Under the pieces are notes generated by a model. It was not told the DNA's origin, made no database searches, and saw only the letters and a list, made by a program, of their open reading frames with translations. This document shows positions 27,718 to 36,663 of a DNA stretch of 64,000 nucleotides, one piece after another (the first letter of the stretch is position 1; every line of letters starts with the position of its first letter). This DNA is from Salinigranum marinum (GTDB lineage: Archaea > Halobacteriota > Halobacteria > Halobacteriales > Haloferacaceae). The stretch spans positions 62,001 to 126,000 of the forward strand of contig NZ_CP100461.1 in the NCBI RefSeq assembly GCF_024228675.1, given 5' to 3'. A program made the position numbers and the translations under genes.

Positions 27718-27887
27718 TGAACCCACTCGGAGAAGTCCGTCGTGTGGATGCTGCCGCCGCTGTCGCTCCCGGCTGCGACGCCGGCCATGCCGGTTCCCAG
27801 CGTCGCCACAGCGACCGAACTCAATTTGACAAATTCACGTCTATTTACTGACTGTTTTTTCGCTCTCTCGCTATTCTCGTCCGGCAT
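27714..27887 (-). CDS. Tat signal-peptide ORF, out of frame with the beta-helix gene
   Basis: A 57-residue frame encodes a charged N-terminus, the twin-arginine motif NRREFVKLSS, a hydrophobic core (VAVATLGTGMAGVAA) and a Ser/Gly tail ending FSEWVQ. Its TGA (27716-27714) overlaps the next ATG (27717-27715). ACTTTAAG (27912-27919) is centred 28 nt before this ATG, so the transcript should start here rather than at the main ORF. By comparison with the paralogue it is almost surely the original signal peptide, split off by a one-base (or equivalent) frameshift. Termination-reinitiation could still give a cytoplasmic product. Confidence 0.75.
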   Translation of the reverse strand: MPDENSERAKKQSVNRREFVKLSSVAVATLGTGMAGVAAGSDSGGSIHTTDFSEWVQ

Positions 27888-27911
27888 ACTCTACCGGTTG
27901 GAGATATCATA

Positions 27912-27919
27912 CTTAAAGT
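27912..27919 (-). promoter_or_regulatory. Putative TATA box placing the beta-helix transcript start at the Tat ORF
   Basis: ACTTTAAG on the minus strand is centred about 28 nt before ATG 27887. The 27888-28297 gap is otherwise AT-rich divergent promoter space with no gene. Confidence 0.55.
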
Positions 27920-28297
27920 TGAACTCCCAAAACTTAGTTATGATATTACACGCGTGCGTTCAAATTGGGGCTAGAAGCACGTATACAATGCGATTGGAGC
28001 GTGTATCTGGCCACTCGACGAATAATAATATCAAATCCGATTTTGATAATAGGATATTTCAAGAGAAAACCTGTTCGTACCTTAAAACAGAAATTCTGTA
28101 TTTTATTAATATAATATTCTGATACTATTTCTGTGTGTATGACATCTTTAATATAGTCTGGACTTCAATCGATACCGGATATTCGTCCCCGGCGAGAAGC
28201 GCGTGGTAACCGAACGAGCCCGAGTTCGTCACTGATCGGAGCGTGGCCTCGAAGTGCGTAGTAGATATACCTTCTCGTGTATTTGAAGCAGACATCA

Positions 28298-29437
28298 ATG
28301 ATACGTCCCGATGAGGTGGCGGCGTCACCTTCGACCGGCGAACTCCGTGTCTTGGTGTATACTCCAGGAATTCGGGGGTATTTCGTACAGGACTCGGCGG
28401 AGTACGTCGGGGGCCGTGAACAACAGTACAGCCTGCTCGTGCCCCGTCTCCAGCAGCGGCCGGGACTCGACGTTCACGCGATCGTCTACGACGTACCAGA
28501 GACGAAGACTGATGTCACATACCACGAGATCCGCCATCCATCCGCCAGACCCGTCTCTCATCTGTCGTTCCTCCGTGACGTCCAGCGTATCTGGCAAGCA
28601 GTTGATCCGGATATCGTACTGCAGAGCGGCGCGCAGGCGAGTACCTACGTGTTAGGGGGATTCTGTGCGTTCTACGGCACCCCGTTCGTCTTTCACTGGG
28701 CGAGTGATGCGGATCAACACGGTCGGAAAGTACCCCCGAGTTACCTCGGTCCGCGGTTGTATCGGCTCTCACGTGCCGCCGCGACGCTGAACATCGTCCA
28801 GACGACCAAGCAACGCGAGGTCGTCAATGGACGCTCCGAGCTGATCCCGAACATACTCGACGAGCGCCGCGAGTGGAAACAGGCATCCGGGAACGACGTG
28901 CTGTGGCTCGGCTCGATCCGTGACAAAAAGCATCCGGAGCGGTTCGTGCAGCTGGCCAGCGAGTTGCCGAGCAGGGAGTTCAAGATGGCCGGTGGGTTCC
29001 GCGGCTCGGACCAGTTCGAGACGCGACTCAGCCGTCTCATCGCGGAGACACCGAACCTCACACACGTCGGATCGGTGCCACGCGAAGAAGTCCCGGAGTA
29101 TCTGGCAACCGGTCGGTGCCTCGTAAACACGAGCGACGTGGAGGGGTTTTCCAATACGTTCTTGGAGGCCGCTGCCGCGGGGCTGCCGATCGTTTCCTTC
29201 TCGCACGACCCTAACGACCTGATCGAACAGCACGACGCAGGCATCGTGGTCGAGAAGACATCGCTGAGTCTGGCCGAAGCGGTGGAACGGGTCTTCGATG
29301 AGACTGCGTGGGAACGGTATCGCAAAGGATGTGGTGAGATCGCACAGCGCCACGAAGCCGATGCCATCGTCGACTCGTTCCACACGGTACTGCTCGAAAC
29401 CGCAAACCGCGGTCGCGGTGGTCCGAACACCGAGTAG
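28298..29437 (+). CDS. Family 4 glycosyltransferase
   Basis: A 379-residue GT-B enzyme. The N-terminal domain has LVYTPGIRGYFVQDSAEYVG, then DPDIVLQSGAQAS. The C-terminal nucleotide-sugar domain has LWLGSIRDKKHPERFV, HVGSVPREEVPEYL and the EGFSNTFLEAAAAGLPIV block with the paired Glu residues of GT4 retaining enzymes. It has no membrane helix. GATATAC (28264-28270) lies about 30 nt before ATG 28298, so I prefer this to GTG 28277. It probably adds a hexose to the lipid-linked glycan. Confidence 0.87.
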   Translation: MIRPDEVAASPSTGELRVLVYTPGIRGYFVQDSAEYVGGREQQYSLLVPRLQQRPGLDVHAIVYDVPETKTDVTYHEIRHPSARPVSHLSFLRDVQRIWQAVDPDIVLQSGAQASTYVLGGFCAFYGTPFVFHWASDADQHGRKVPPSYLGPRLYRLSRAAATLNIVQTTKQREVVNGRSELIPNILDERREWKQASGNDVLWLGSIRDKKHPERFVQLASELPSREFKMAGGFRGSDQFETRLSRLIAETPNLTHVGSVPREEVPEYLATGRCLVNTSDVEGFSNTFLEAAAAGLPIVSFSHDPNDLIEQHDAGIVVEKTSLSLAEAVERVFDETAWERYRKGCGEIAQRHEADAIVDSFHTVLLETANRGRGGPNTE

Positions 29438-29670
29438 GTCTCACACTCTCCCCTCGGTGAACAAGACGAACGCCTCCGGGCTCGATCCGAAGCACGGTTA
29501 CCGAATCGGTGATTGTACTGCGGTCCAGACAGTCCCAGTTGCTAGATTCTGGTGAACGGTCCGACGGTACTGCGCATGGCTATTCCCCGACGCTGACGCG
29601 CGAAGCGCTTCTCCTCGTGATTCTGTACGTACCGACTGATTTTAGTTGGACAAAGCTGATACGTTGAGCA

Positions 29671-30723
29671 ATGGGAACTCGGCCAATCGTTGGAATCGGT
29701 CCCCTCTCTCCTCCGATCACGGGACCTGGTCTCAAAAACAAGTATATAAAACAGGGACTCGAGAATGCGGGTATCCCCGTAACGTGGGTCAACACGCTGA
29801 ACCGATCCCCGGCGACGGTTGTGGACCTCGTCCGTCAGTACAGAACTGCTGACCGATTCCTGGTGAGCGCGTCGACGAAGGTCCGATTCGGGACTGCGCC
29901 ACTGCTGGCTCGGCGACTGTCATCGCCCGATGTTGACGGGATCTTGCTGCCGGCAGGCGGTGCGTTCGCGACGGAACTCCAAGACCTACCTGCATGGCTT
30001 CGTCGCAGGTATCTCGGCTGGTTCTGCCAGTTCGACTGCATCCTGCCACAGTCGGACGAACTCGTCGACGAACTTTCGGATCTGTTCGAGGGTGGCGTCT
30101 GTCTTTCGACGCTTCCGAACCTCCGACCTGTACCCGACGATCCGCCGAACTTCGAGCCGTTCGTTGGAACAGAGAGGCCGCTCCGAATCGCGTACGTCGG
30201 GCGGATCAAAGAGACGAAAGGGCTCCACTACCTGCTGGACGCAGTCACACAGGTGAACGGGTCCTCGGATCGGGTCGAGTTAGACGTGTTCGGGCACTTC
30301 CTCGACGGTGACGACTACAAACCTCGGTTCCTGAGACAGTGCGAGAGTACACCGAACGCCTCTTTCCGTGGGAAATTAGACAACGAACAAGTCATTCCCC
30401 AACTACGAGAGTACGATGTTTTTGCCTTCCCAACCTACTATCCTGGGGAGGGGTTTCCGGGTGTGTTGGTCGAGGCCTTCGCGGCCGGATGCGCGATCTT
30501 GGCGACAGACTGGAACTACAATAGCGAACTGATCACCGACGGGACCGAGGGCTTGCTGTGTCAACCGGAGAGTGTAACTGACCTACAGGACAAGATCGAA
30601 CTATTGCTTGACGAACCCGAGCGCGTCGAACAATACAGACGAAACTCTTGGCAGAAGGCGCAGAACTACAGCGTCACGTCGGTCACCAACGAACTACTGA
30701 GTCATCTTCAAGCGGACCACTGA
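29671..30723 (+). CDS. Family 4 glycosyltransferase
   Basis: A 350-residue GT-B enzyme with the acceptor-domain start IVGIGPLSPPITGPGLKNKY, donor-domain IAYVGRIKETKGLHYLLDAV, FRGKLDNEQVIPQLREYDVF, and the GT4 block GEGFPGVLVEAFAAGCAILA. It belongs to a different subgroup from the gene just upstream. GATTTTAGTT about 32 nt before the ATG may be its promoter, so it appears separately transcribed despite the same direction. Confidence 0.87.
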   Translation: MGTRPIVGIGPLSPPITGPGLKNKYIKQGLENAGIPVTWVNTLNRSPATVVDLVRQYRTADRFLVSASTKVRFGTAPLLARRLSSPDVDGILLPAGGAFATELQDLPAWLRRRYLGWFCQFDCILPQSDELVDELSDLFEGGVCLSTLPNLRPVPDDPPNFEPFVGTERPLRIAYVGRIKETKGLHYLLDAVTQVNGSSDRVELDVFGHFLDGDDYKPRFLRQCESTPNASFRGKLDNEQVIPQLREYDVFAFPTYYPGEGFPGVLVEAFAAGCAILATDWNYNSELITDGTEGLLCQPESVTDLQDKIELLLDEPERVEQYRRNSWQKAQNYSVTSVTNELLSHLQADH

Positions 30724-30838
30724 GTCCGCCGTTACGCCAGGTGACCGCAGGATGTTCCGCTGGTGGATCGACGACTGGTTCGGCTGGTGATAAATAACTC
30801 CCTGTGACCGGTCTCCGGACGCAGTGGGGCCTCTCTGC

Positions 30839-32284
30839 TCAACTGTCGAATGAGCAGCCGACCTCATCTCGCGAGACGACCGCTGGACGGAACGCCTCAG
30901 CGTCCACGTTGTCCGTCTCGATTTCGACATCTCCGACTGTTCCGAGTCCGGCATTACCACGGCGGTTGAGCGTCTCGATCGCCCCATTCGAGTTCGGTAC
31001 CTCGAACACGTCTCCCCTCGCGTCGTGAACTGAAAGGCGCTTGATATCGATGTTCCGTATCGCGCTACCCGTCCAGGCGTAGTCCCGGAACACCGCGTTG
31101 TCACCCTCCTCCTCGTTGTACGGACCCGACGCTCGATGCAGTGCGATCATGTCCCCATGTAGTTCGATCGGTGCTTGCCGTATCTTGAACGCTTCGTGCG
31201 TGCAGTCGTGGAACTCGACGTTCTCTAGCACCACCGTCGGGACTCGCTCCCCTCGTTCGAACAGCTTGTTTATGAAATGCCGTCCGTGGAACGGAACTTC
31301 GCCATCCGGGGTCGAGATATGCTCTGTAAGCCACTCGGTGTGTGCCTCCAAGTACGAATTTCGGATCTCGAGGCGGTTCCCGGTGGAGAGTTTGACGATC
31401 CCCGTCCCGGTTCCGCTGACGTGGCAGTCCTCCATGACGATCGCGCCGTCGTTGTACCGCCAATTCACGGCGAAACTCCCGATGCGTCTGAAAGAACAGC
31501 GTCTGATGGTAAGCTCGTCACCGTACTTGACGTACGTCTCCACGGCGTGGCCTGACCCTCCGTGATCCTTTCCCCCGATCCCGATCTCCTCGAACGTGCA
31601 GCGATCGATCGACGCGTTGAATTCCCGCAGTCGGAGTGCGGTAGTGTATATACCACGAAAGAACACGTTGTTGAAGCTGATGCTTCCGGTTCCGTTCATC
31701 TCGAACGCTCGGCTTGCCCGCTCGGCCTCGATCAGGTTGCCGAGGTTCTCGTAGTTCCCGTCGATGGCGATGTCCCGTATCTCTATCTCACCGTGTGAGA
31801 CGTTTCTGTACTTGAACAGGACGTGGGACTCGTCTCCGTTGTCGAGATGTTCGGTGAGCGCTAACGTGGACTTACTTGGGCCATCGCCGACTATCGAGAT
31901 ACCGGCGGGCTCGTTCTCGCCGAATCCTACGTTGCTCGTTCGATCTTCCTGACCGAAAAAATAGGTTCCCGGAGGAACGTAGATCGTTCCGCCCTCCCCA
32001 GCGGCGGTGGCGGCTGCTCGAAGCGCCTTCGTGTTCCGTACCGCTGATTCTAGGTTGGGATCTTCCGGGTTCGGTTCCGCACCGTAGTCTTTGATGTTCT
32101 CGGCCCCCGTGGGGGGCGCTTCGGTAGTCGATGTTTCGGTCTCTTCCGGTGTCTCGGTGGGGTCAGACGGCTGGCCACGGGCGGGTGGTGACTGCCCCAG
32201 TAGCCGGTAACCGACACCCATAACTAGTGCAGTCGCTGTACCGCCCGCGATCAGAAGTCTCCGCCGACTGAACTTCCCACCCAT
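30839..32284 (-). CDS. Tat-exported parallel beta-helix (pectate-lyase-like) protein
   Basis: A 481-residue protein from ATG 32284. MGGKFSRRRLLIAGGTATAL is a Tat signal, followed by a Thr/Glu/Pro linker (residues about 45-65) and then a right-handed beta-helix: NIKDYGAEPNPEDPNL, GGTIYVPPGTYFFG, GGSGHAVETY, FAVNWRYNDGAIV, PFHGRHFINKL. It aligns along its whole catalytic-fold part with the larger beta-helix protein of the locus but lacks the C-terminal lectin-like modules. There is no lipobox, so it may stay anchored by an uncleaved helix or be released. The role is probably cleavage or epimerisation of the locus polysaccharide; no catalytic triad is assigned. Confidence 0.83.
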   Translation of the reverse strand: MGGKFSRRRLLIAGGTATALVMGVGYRLLGQSPPARGQPSDPTETPEETETSTTEAPPTGAENIKDYGAEPNPEDPNLESAVRNTKALRAAATAAGEGGTIYVPPGTYFFGQEDRTSNVGFGENEPAGISIVGDGPSKSTLALTEHLDNGDESHVLFKYRNVSHGEIEIRDIAIDGNYENLGNLIEAERASRAFEMNGTGSISFNNVFFRGIYTTALRLREFNASIDRCTFEEIGIGGKDHGGSGHAVETYVKYGDELTIRRCSFRRIGSFAVNWRYNDGAIVMEDCHVSGTGTGIVKLSTGNRLEIRNSYLEAHTEWLTEHISTPDGEVPFHGRHFINKLFERGERVPTVVLENVEFHDCTHEAFKIRQAPIELHGDMIALHRASGPYNEEEGDNAVFRDYAWTGSAIRNIDIKRLSVHDARGDVFEVPNSNGAIETLNRRGNAGLGTVGDVEIETDNVDAEAFRPAVVSRDEVGCSFDS

Positions 32285-32680
32285 TGGTGTACGTCTCGTG
32301 TAATTCACTCGATAATGTTAAGATACCGGTGTCGATCCCCAAGAGGTGTACATCGGGCCCGTTAACTACCCGCCATGAACGCTTGCGGCCACGTCAGACT
32401 CCCTTCGATCGGATCGACCAGATTACACGGATAGTGCCGTCGATCAGCGGGCTCGCCGTCCCATCCCGGGTACCAACTCTCCTTTCGATGGAACCAAGCG
32501 ACGGCCTTCATACCGCTGAGCACTCATTAGGAGGGGCCAGATCAGGTCCTATCCGGCTTTTTTAATGTCCCGTTCCGGGTGGTTTTGATAGTCCAACGTA
32601 TTATCAGAGTCACGTCTCTCACACGGGTGACCTCGGTGCCTCGCGACCTATGGCTCGTCTCGAAGTTCGATCATTCGGGA

Positions 32681-32690
32681 GTATAATAAC
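32681..32690 (+). promoter_or_regulatory. Putative TATA box of the UDP-sugar dehydrogenase gene
   Basis: GTATAATAAC is centred about 29 nt before ATG 32714. The rest of the 32285-32680 gap shows no gene; GCTTTTTTAATG near 32560 is a second TATA-like site. Confidence 0.55.
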
Positions 32691-32713
32691 TACAAGACAC
32701 TATCTGACGAACG

Positions 32714-34003
32714 ATGACTCTCTACGTTGTCGGACTCGGGTATATCGGACTCCCAACGGCGCTCCTCGCCGCGCGCGACCGGCGAGTCGTCGGCGTCGAC
32801 ATCGACACACGAAAGGTGGAGACGCTCAACGACGGTGCCCTCCCGTTTGAGGAACCCGGACTCGGCGACCTGTTCGAGGAGACACGAGACAACTTCTCCG
32901 CTCGAACCTCGCTCCCGGACACGGCCCCGGCATCCGAGGGGGGAGATACGTATCTGATCGCGACACCGACGCCACTCGAGGAACAGACGCGCGTCGCCGA
33001 CCTCCGTCACGTGCGGGCCGCGGTCGAGGACGTCGCCTCAGTCCTGCGTCCCGGCGACACGGTCGTGCTCGAATCGACAGTCCCCCCGGGTACCTCGGCA
33101 CGACTCGTCGGGCCGTTGCTCCAAGAATCCGGACTCGAATCCGACGAGTTCGGCTACGCGTACTGTCCGGAACGAGCGATCCCCGGGAACACGCTCTACG
33201 AGATGACGCACAACGACAGAGTAGTCGGCACGGAGAACCCGATGTCGACGGACACCGTCTTCGACCTCTACAGTTTCGTTGAGGGAGAGATCAGGGTGAC
33301 CGACCCGACGACGGCCGAGTTCGTCAAACTCGCGGAGAACACCCACCGAGACGTTAACATCGCGATCGCCAACGAGTTCGCGACGCTGGCGGAACAGTAC
33401 GGCATCGACGGGCGAAGAGCCATCGAGTTGGCTAACCAGCACCCCCGGGTCGACATCCTGAACCCCGGCCCCGGCGTCGGAGGGCACTGTCTCCCGATCG
33501 ATCCGAACTTCCTCACACAGCAATCGACTCAGGCGCGGCTGATCGTGGCCGCTCGTGACATCAACGACTCGATGACGAGCCACTCGCTGGGGCTGGTCCG
33601 AGGACTGGTCAGCGAGGTCACCCGGCCCCGAATCACGGTCCTCGGGGTGGCGTACAAGGGCAACGTCGACGACACGCGTCGAACACCAGCCCATCGGTTC
33701 TGTCTCCTCGCCGAGAACGAGGGATACGACATCCGGCTCCACGACCCACACGCCGAGGAGTTCAGCCGCCCGCTCAGTGAGTTCGACCAAGCAGTCGCGG
33801 GGAGCGACTGTCTCGTGATCCTCACAGACCACGACGAGTATCTGACGCTCGACCCGGACTCTCTCGTGTCGCGTATGAGGCACGCGAACATCGTCGACAC
33901 GCGGGGGCTCATCGACGACTCACGGTGGGATGAGTCAGGGTTCAGCGTCCACGTTCTCGGTGACGGTAGTCGGCCGTCGACTGATCGACCGAACCGCACG
34001 TAG
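32714..34003 (+). CDS. UDP-glucose/UDP-N-acetylhexosamine 6-dehydrogenase family protein
   Basis: A 429-residue enzyme with N-terminal VVGLGYIGLPTALLAA (NAD-binding), STVPPGTS, EFVKLAENTHRDVNIAIANE (central helix with catalytic Lys), and GPGVGGHCLPIDP with the catalytic Cys (about residue 260). The C-terminal domain reads VLGVAYKGNVDDTR. It oxidises a UDP-sugar twice to the uronic acid. Its residues are closer to the WecC-type N-acetyl-mannosaminuronate branch than to glucose dehydrogenase, a judgement by eye. An acidic sugar product agrees with the heparinase- and pectate-lyase-like proteins in the locus. Confidence 0.88.
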   Translation: MTLYVVGLGYIGLPTALLAARDRRVVGVDIDTRKVETLNDGALPFEEPGLGDLFEETRDNFSARTSLPDTAPASEGGDTYLIATPTPLEEQTRVADLRHVRAAVEDVASVLRPGDTVVLESTVPPGTSARLVGPLLQESGLESDEFGYAYCPERAIPGNTLYEMTHNDRVVGTENPMSTDTVFDLYSFVEGEIRVTDPTTAEFVKLAENTHRDVNIAIANEFATLAEQYGIDGRRAIELANQHPRVDILNPGPGVGGHCLPIDPNFLTQQSTQARLIVAARDINDSMTSHSLGLVRGLVSEVTRPRITVLGVAYKGNVDDTRRTPAHRFCLLAENEGYDIRLHDPHAEEFSRPLSEFDQAVAGSDCLVILTDHDEYLTLDPDSLVSRMRHANIVDTRGLIDDSRWDESGFSVHVLGDGSRPSTDRPNRT

Positions 34004-34116
34004 TGGCGCGCGCAGCCCTCACCGATCCGAACACCGACGCGTTATCATGTCTTCGATAGAGAACAGAGCCGTCCGACAGAACCGGTTCTCGATCTGTTTC
34101 GGTCGGGGCGACAGAC

Positions 34117-35139
34117 TCACGCACCCGAGTCGATCCAGATGTGAAGATGGCGATACGCGTTCCCGATGTCCGGATCGCCAGGCGGCGTGTCCTGATATAG
34201 CAGGAACGTCAGTCTGAGCGACTCTCCTCGAATCGTCGGCCGGACGTCGTGTTCTTGCAGATACGTCTGGTTGTGTGCGAGCGTCGCTTGGAACCGGTTC
34301 AGTTCGGTCTCTTGGACCAGCACCGACTGCTCGTCGCGGTCTTGGAAGCGCTGGAGTTCGACGACGACGGTGTAGGTGACCGTCTGTTGTTCCGCGTTCT
34401 CGATACCCACGTAGATGGAGTTCCCTGATCCGGACTCGAACTCCGTCGGGTAGTTGTCTGCGGTGAGGTTGCTCGTCTCCGGGTTCTCCGAGAGGATGTA
34501 GAACTCAGTGTACGTCTCCCCTTGTTGGGGGGCAGCGACAGCATAGACGATACCGCTCATAGCGAGAACGAGTCCGACGATGAGGAGGACGTTCAGCACT
34601 CGCTCGGTAGGGTCCTCGGCATTAGACACCCAGCCTTCTCCGAGAGAGAGCAATACCGTCGGATCGGCCGTGTAGCGTTCCTCGGCAGGCAATCGGAGCC
34701 GACGATATACCGCGACAGCGATCAAAAACACCGTGATACTTCCGAGGGCCTGTAGCACTGCCCCGGACGTGATCGACACTGCAACGAAGTTTAAAAACAG
34801 GCCTACCAGTGGGACGATCCCGAGACTCAGACCGACCGAGAGGACGATCCGCTCGGTACTGGAGACGTCCTGCAGCCGGGCGTTCGCTTGCTCACCCAAC
34901 TCGGGGAGCTGTTTGTCGTCGCATGGCGCTCGTGACGGGAACAGCGCCGAGACGAGGGCGTAACCCGGTACGAAGAGGACGAACACGATGCCGATCCCGA
35001 CTCGAAACAGGGTTCCACTGAGCTGGGGGGCGTACTGCGGTCCCACGGCGAGGAGTGTAACGACGACGATGATAACAAGATCGAGTAGGAACAAGACGCG
35101 CCGTAACGCAGATTCACTCTCGACCGAGTCGGTACGCAT
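34117..35139 (-). CDS. DUF1616 membrane protein
   Basis: A 340-residue protein with two N-terminal helices (RVLFLLDLVIIVVVTLLAVG, then IGIVFVLFVPGYALVSALFP), two more, then helix five near residue 195, and an extracellular beta-rich domain (SENPETSNLTADNYPTEFES..). This is the DUF1616 layout common in haloarchaeal and methanogen glycan loci; function is unknown. CTATTTTTATTC (35161-35172) is centred 27 nt before ATG 35139, favouring this over a start at 35196. It converges with the UDP-sugar dehydrogenase gene. Confidence 0.8.
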   Translation of the reverse strand: MRTDSVESESALRRVLFLLDLVIIVVVTLLAVGPQYAPQLSGTLFRVGIGIVFVLFVPGYALVSALFPSRAPCDDKQLPELGEQANARLQDVSSTERIVLSVGLSLGIVPLVGLFLNFVAVSITSGAVLQALGSITVFLIAVAVYRRLRLPAEERYTADPTVLLSLGEGWVSNAEDPTERVLNVLLIVGLVLAMSGIVYAVAAPQQGETYTEFYILSENPETSNLTADNYPTEFESGSGNSIYVGIENAEQQTVTYTVVVELQRFQDRDEQSVLVQETELNRFQATLAHNQTYLQEHDVRPTIRGESLRLTFLLYQDTPPGDPDIGNAYRHLHIWIDSGA

Positions 35140-35489
35140 GAGCTTTGATATTATGTTCTGGAATAAAAATAGCCCGCAACGGTGTTCCCTCCTCACCGTG
35201 CTGTGCGTCGCCGTCGTTGATTCGAGTCACTGGCACGTGGACAGCGTTGCTCAGACACGGTGTAATCTGGTTGGTCGCGTCGAGTTTACTTTGGAGCCTC
35301 TCGATGCCGGCCTCCATTGCGACATTTTTCATATGGGTGTTTCACCTCGTGGCTTAGACCTGGCCAGACTTCATTATTATATTCGAACCAATCCTGACTG
35401 CCTTGATCTGCCGCTCGATATTAAAATCCGCTCTTCAGTAGGAGATTGTTGATAGCGTTCAGCTGTCGCTCTGGAATCGAAGAGAGCAA

Positions 35490-35510
35490 GGACACCGCGT
35501 AGCGGTGTCC
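35490..35510 (+). promoter_or_regulatory. Hairpin just upstream of the IS1595 transposase start
   Basis: GGACACCGC (35490-35498), loop GTA, GCGGTGTCC (35502-35510) is a perfect 9-bp stem ending 7 nt before the ATG. In a transcript entering from outside it would occlude initiation. Confidence 0.5.
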
Positions 35511-35517
35511 GACACGA

Positions 35518-36402
35518 ATGATTCCGCTCGATGTGTTTAGCTCGGAATCGCTCGCAGCGGACCTGTTACAGCAGGTTCGCTGGCGTGACGGTGTTTCTTG
35601 CCCTCGCTGCCGTTCTGACCGGACGGTCAGAAACGGCAGCTATGGGGCGTTTCAACGCTATCTGTGTAAGGATTGCGACCGCACGTTCAACGATAAGACG
35701 GGCACAATCTTCGCTCACTCGAAGGTTGCGCTCCGCAAGTGGTTGTTCTCGATCTACGCGTTCTTGCGATTCAACACGAGTCTCCGGCAACTTCAGCGAG
35801 AGATCGGAGTGACCTACAAGACGATGCATCGGCGCGTCGAGCGCTTTACCAGAGCGCTCGACGCGCCTCGTCTCGATCTTGTTGGACCGGTTGAGATCGA
35901 CGAACTGTACGTCTCTGCCGGACTGAAAGGCCGCGAGCGCGACCAAGAGTCGCGCTCGCGTGGACTCTCACAACGCGGACGCGGAAGGTACGATCAAGAC
36001 AAGCCGCCGATCTTCACACTCGTTGACCGTGGAACTGGACAGCGATACGTCGTTCCCGCGAAATCCGCCGACGAATCGACGGTGCGACTCCTCCTTGAAG
36101 AACACGAGGAGGAGTCGCTGACCGTCTACACCGATGGATTTCGGGCATACGACCCACTAGAGGACGACGACGAGTTCGACCGCGAATACGTCGTCCACGG
36201 TGACGGCGAATACGCGGATGGAGACGTTCACGTGAACACCTGCGAGAGCCACGCGTCGCTGGCGCGACGGTGGCTCTCGCCCCATCGAGGTATCTCGAAA
36301 GACAAGTTGACACAGTATCTTCGCGCCTTCCAGCTACGCAGCGAACTCTTCAGAAAACCCGGTCGACAAGCACTCAAGCACGCTGTCGAAGCGACTCTCT
36401 GA
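35518..36402 (+). CDS. IS1595-family transposase
   Basis: A 294-residue transposase. The N-terminal zinc ribbon has CPRCRSDRTVRNGSY..CKDCDRTF. A helical domain follows (HSKVALRKWLFSIYAFLRFN), then the DDE-type core: VEIDELYVSAG (first acidic residue), VYTDGFRAYD (second) and the HVNTCESHASLARRWLSPHRG stretch where IS1595 proteins place the third catalytic position. Length and order match the ISH4 subgroup. The frame is intact and it lies within the inverted repeats. Confidence 0.92.
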   Translation: MIPLDVFSSESLAADLLQQVRWRDGVSCPRCRSDRTVRNGSYGAFQRYLCKDCDRTFNDKTGTIFAHSKVALRKWLFSIYAFLRFNTSLRQLQREIGVTYKTMHRRVERFTRALDAPRLDLVGPVEIDELYVSAGLKGRERDQESRSRGLSQRGRGRYDQDKPPIFTLVDRGTGQRYVVPAKSADESTVRLLLEEHEEESLTVYTDGFRAYDPLEDDDEFDREYVVHGDGEYADGDVHVNTCESHASLARRWLSPHRGISKDKLTQYLRAFQLRSELFRKPGRQALKHAVEATL

Positions 36403-36663
36403 AATCAACAATCTGCTACACATGAGCGTTAAAATCACATCTCACAATAAAATCGACATTCATTTTCGAAGAATCAGCTCACGGTTGTCGCAGTGGGGTA
36501 ACCAGCGCCAGTGAGTGCACAGGCGAGACTCGGCCAGTCGAGGTTGATGATCTACCTGTGGATAGAACACTCGACTGTCGTTGTCTCACCTACTAGTAGC
36601 AGACCACGATCAGCAAATGCCGACAGTGTCGGATATCTCTGTCCCGTACTCGACGAGGCCCCC

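Larger units (their letters stand above)
35429..36428 (+). mobile_element. Complete IS1595-family (ISH4-like) insertion sequence with 8-bp target duplication
   Basis: The element is 1000 bp. Its ends are 25-bp imperfect inverted repeats (35429-35453 and 36404-36428, 21 of 25 matching; shared core AGATTGTTGAT). TTAAAATC occurs directly outside both ends (35421-35428, 36429-36436), a perfect 8-bp duplication as expected for IS1595. It carries one transposase gene. Intact ends, frame and duplication indicate a recent insertion, between the DUF1616 gene and the polytopic protein gene. Confidence 0.9.

Noticed and set aside
35114-35332. A 72-codon minus-strand frame between DUF1616 and the IS1595 element
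   Set aside because: It overlaps the DUF1616 gene start, matches no family I know, and has no well-spaced promoter. It could be debris.
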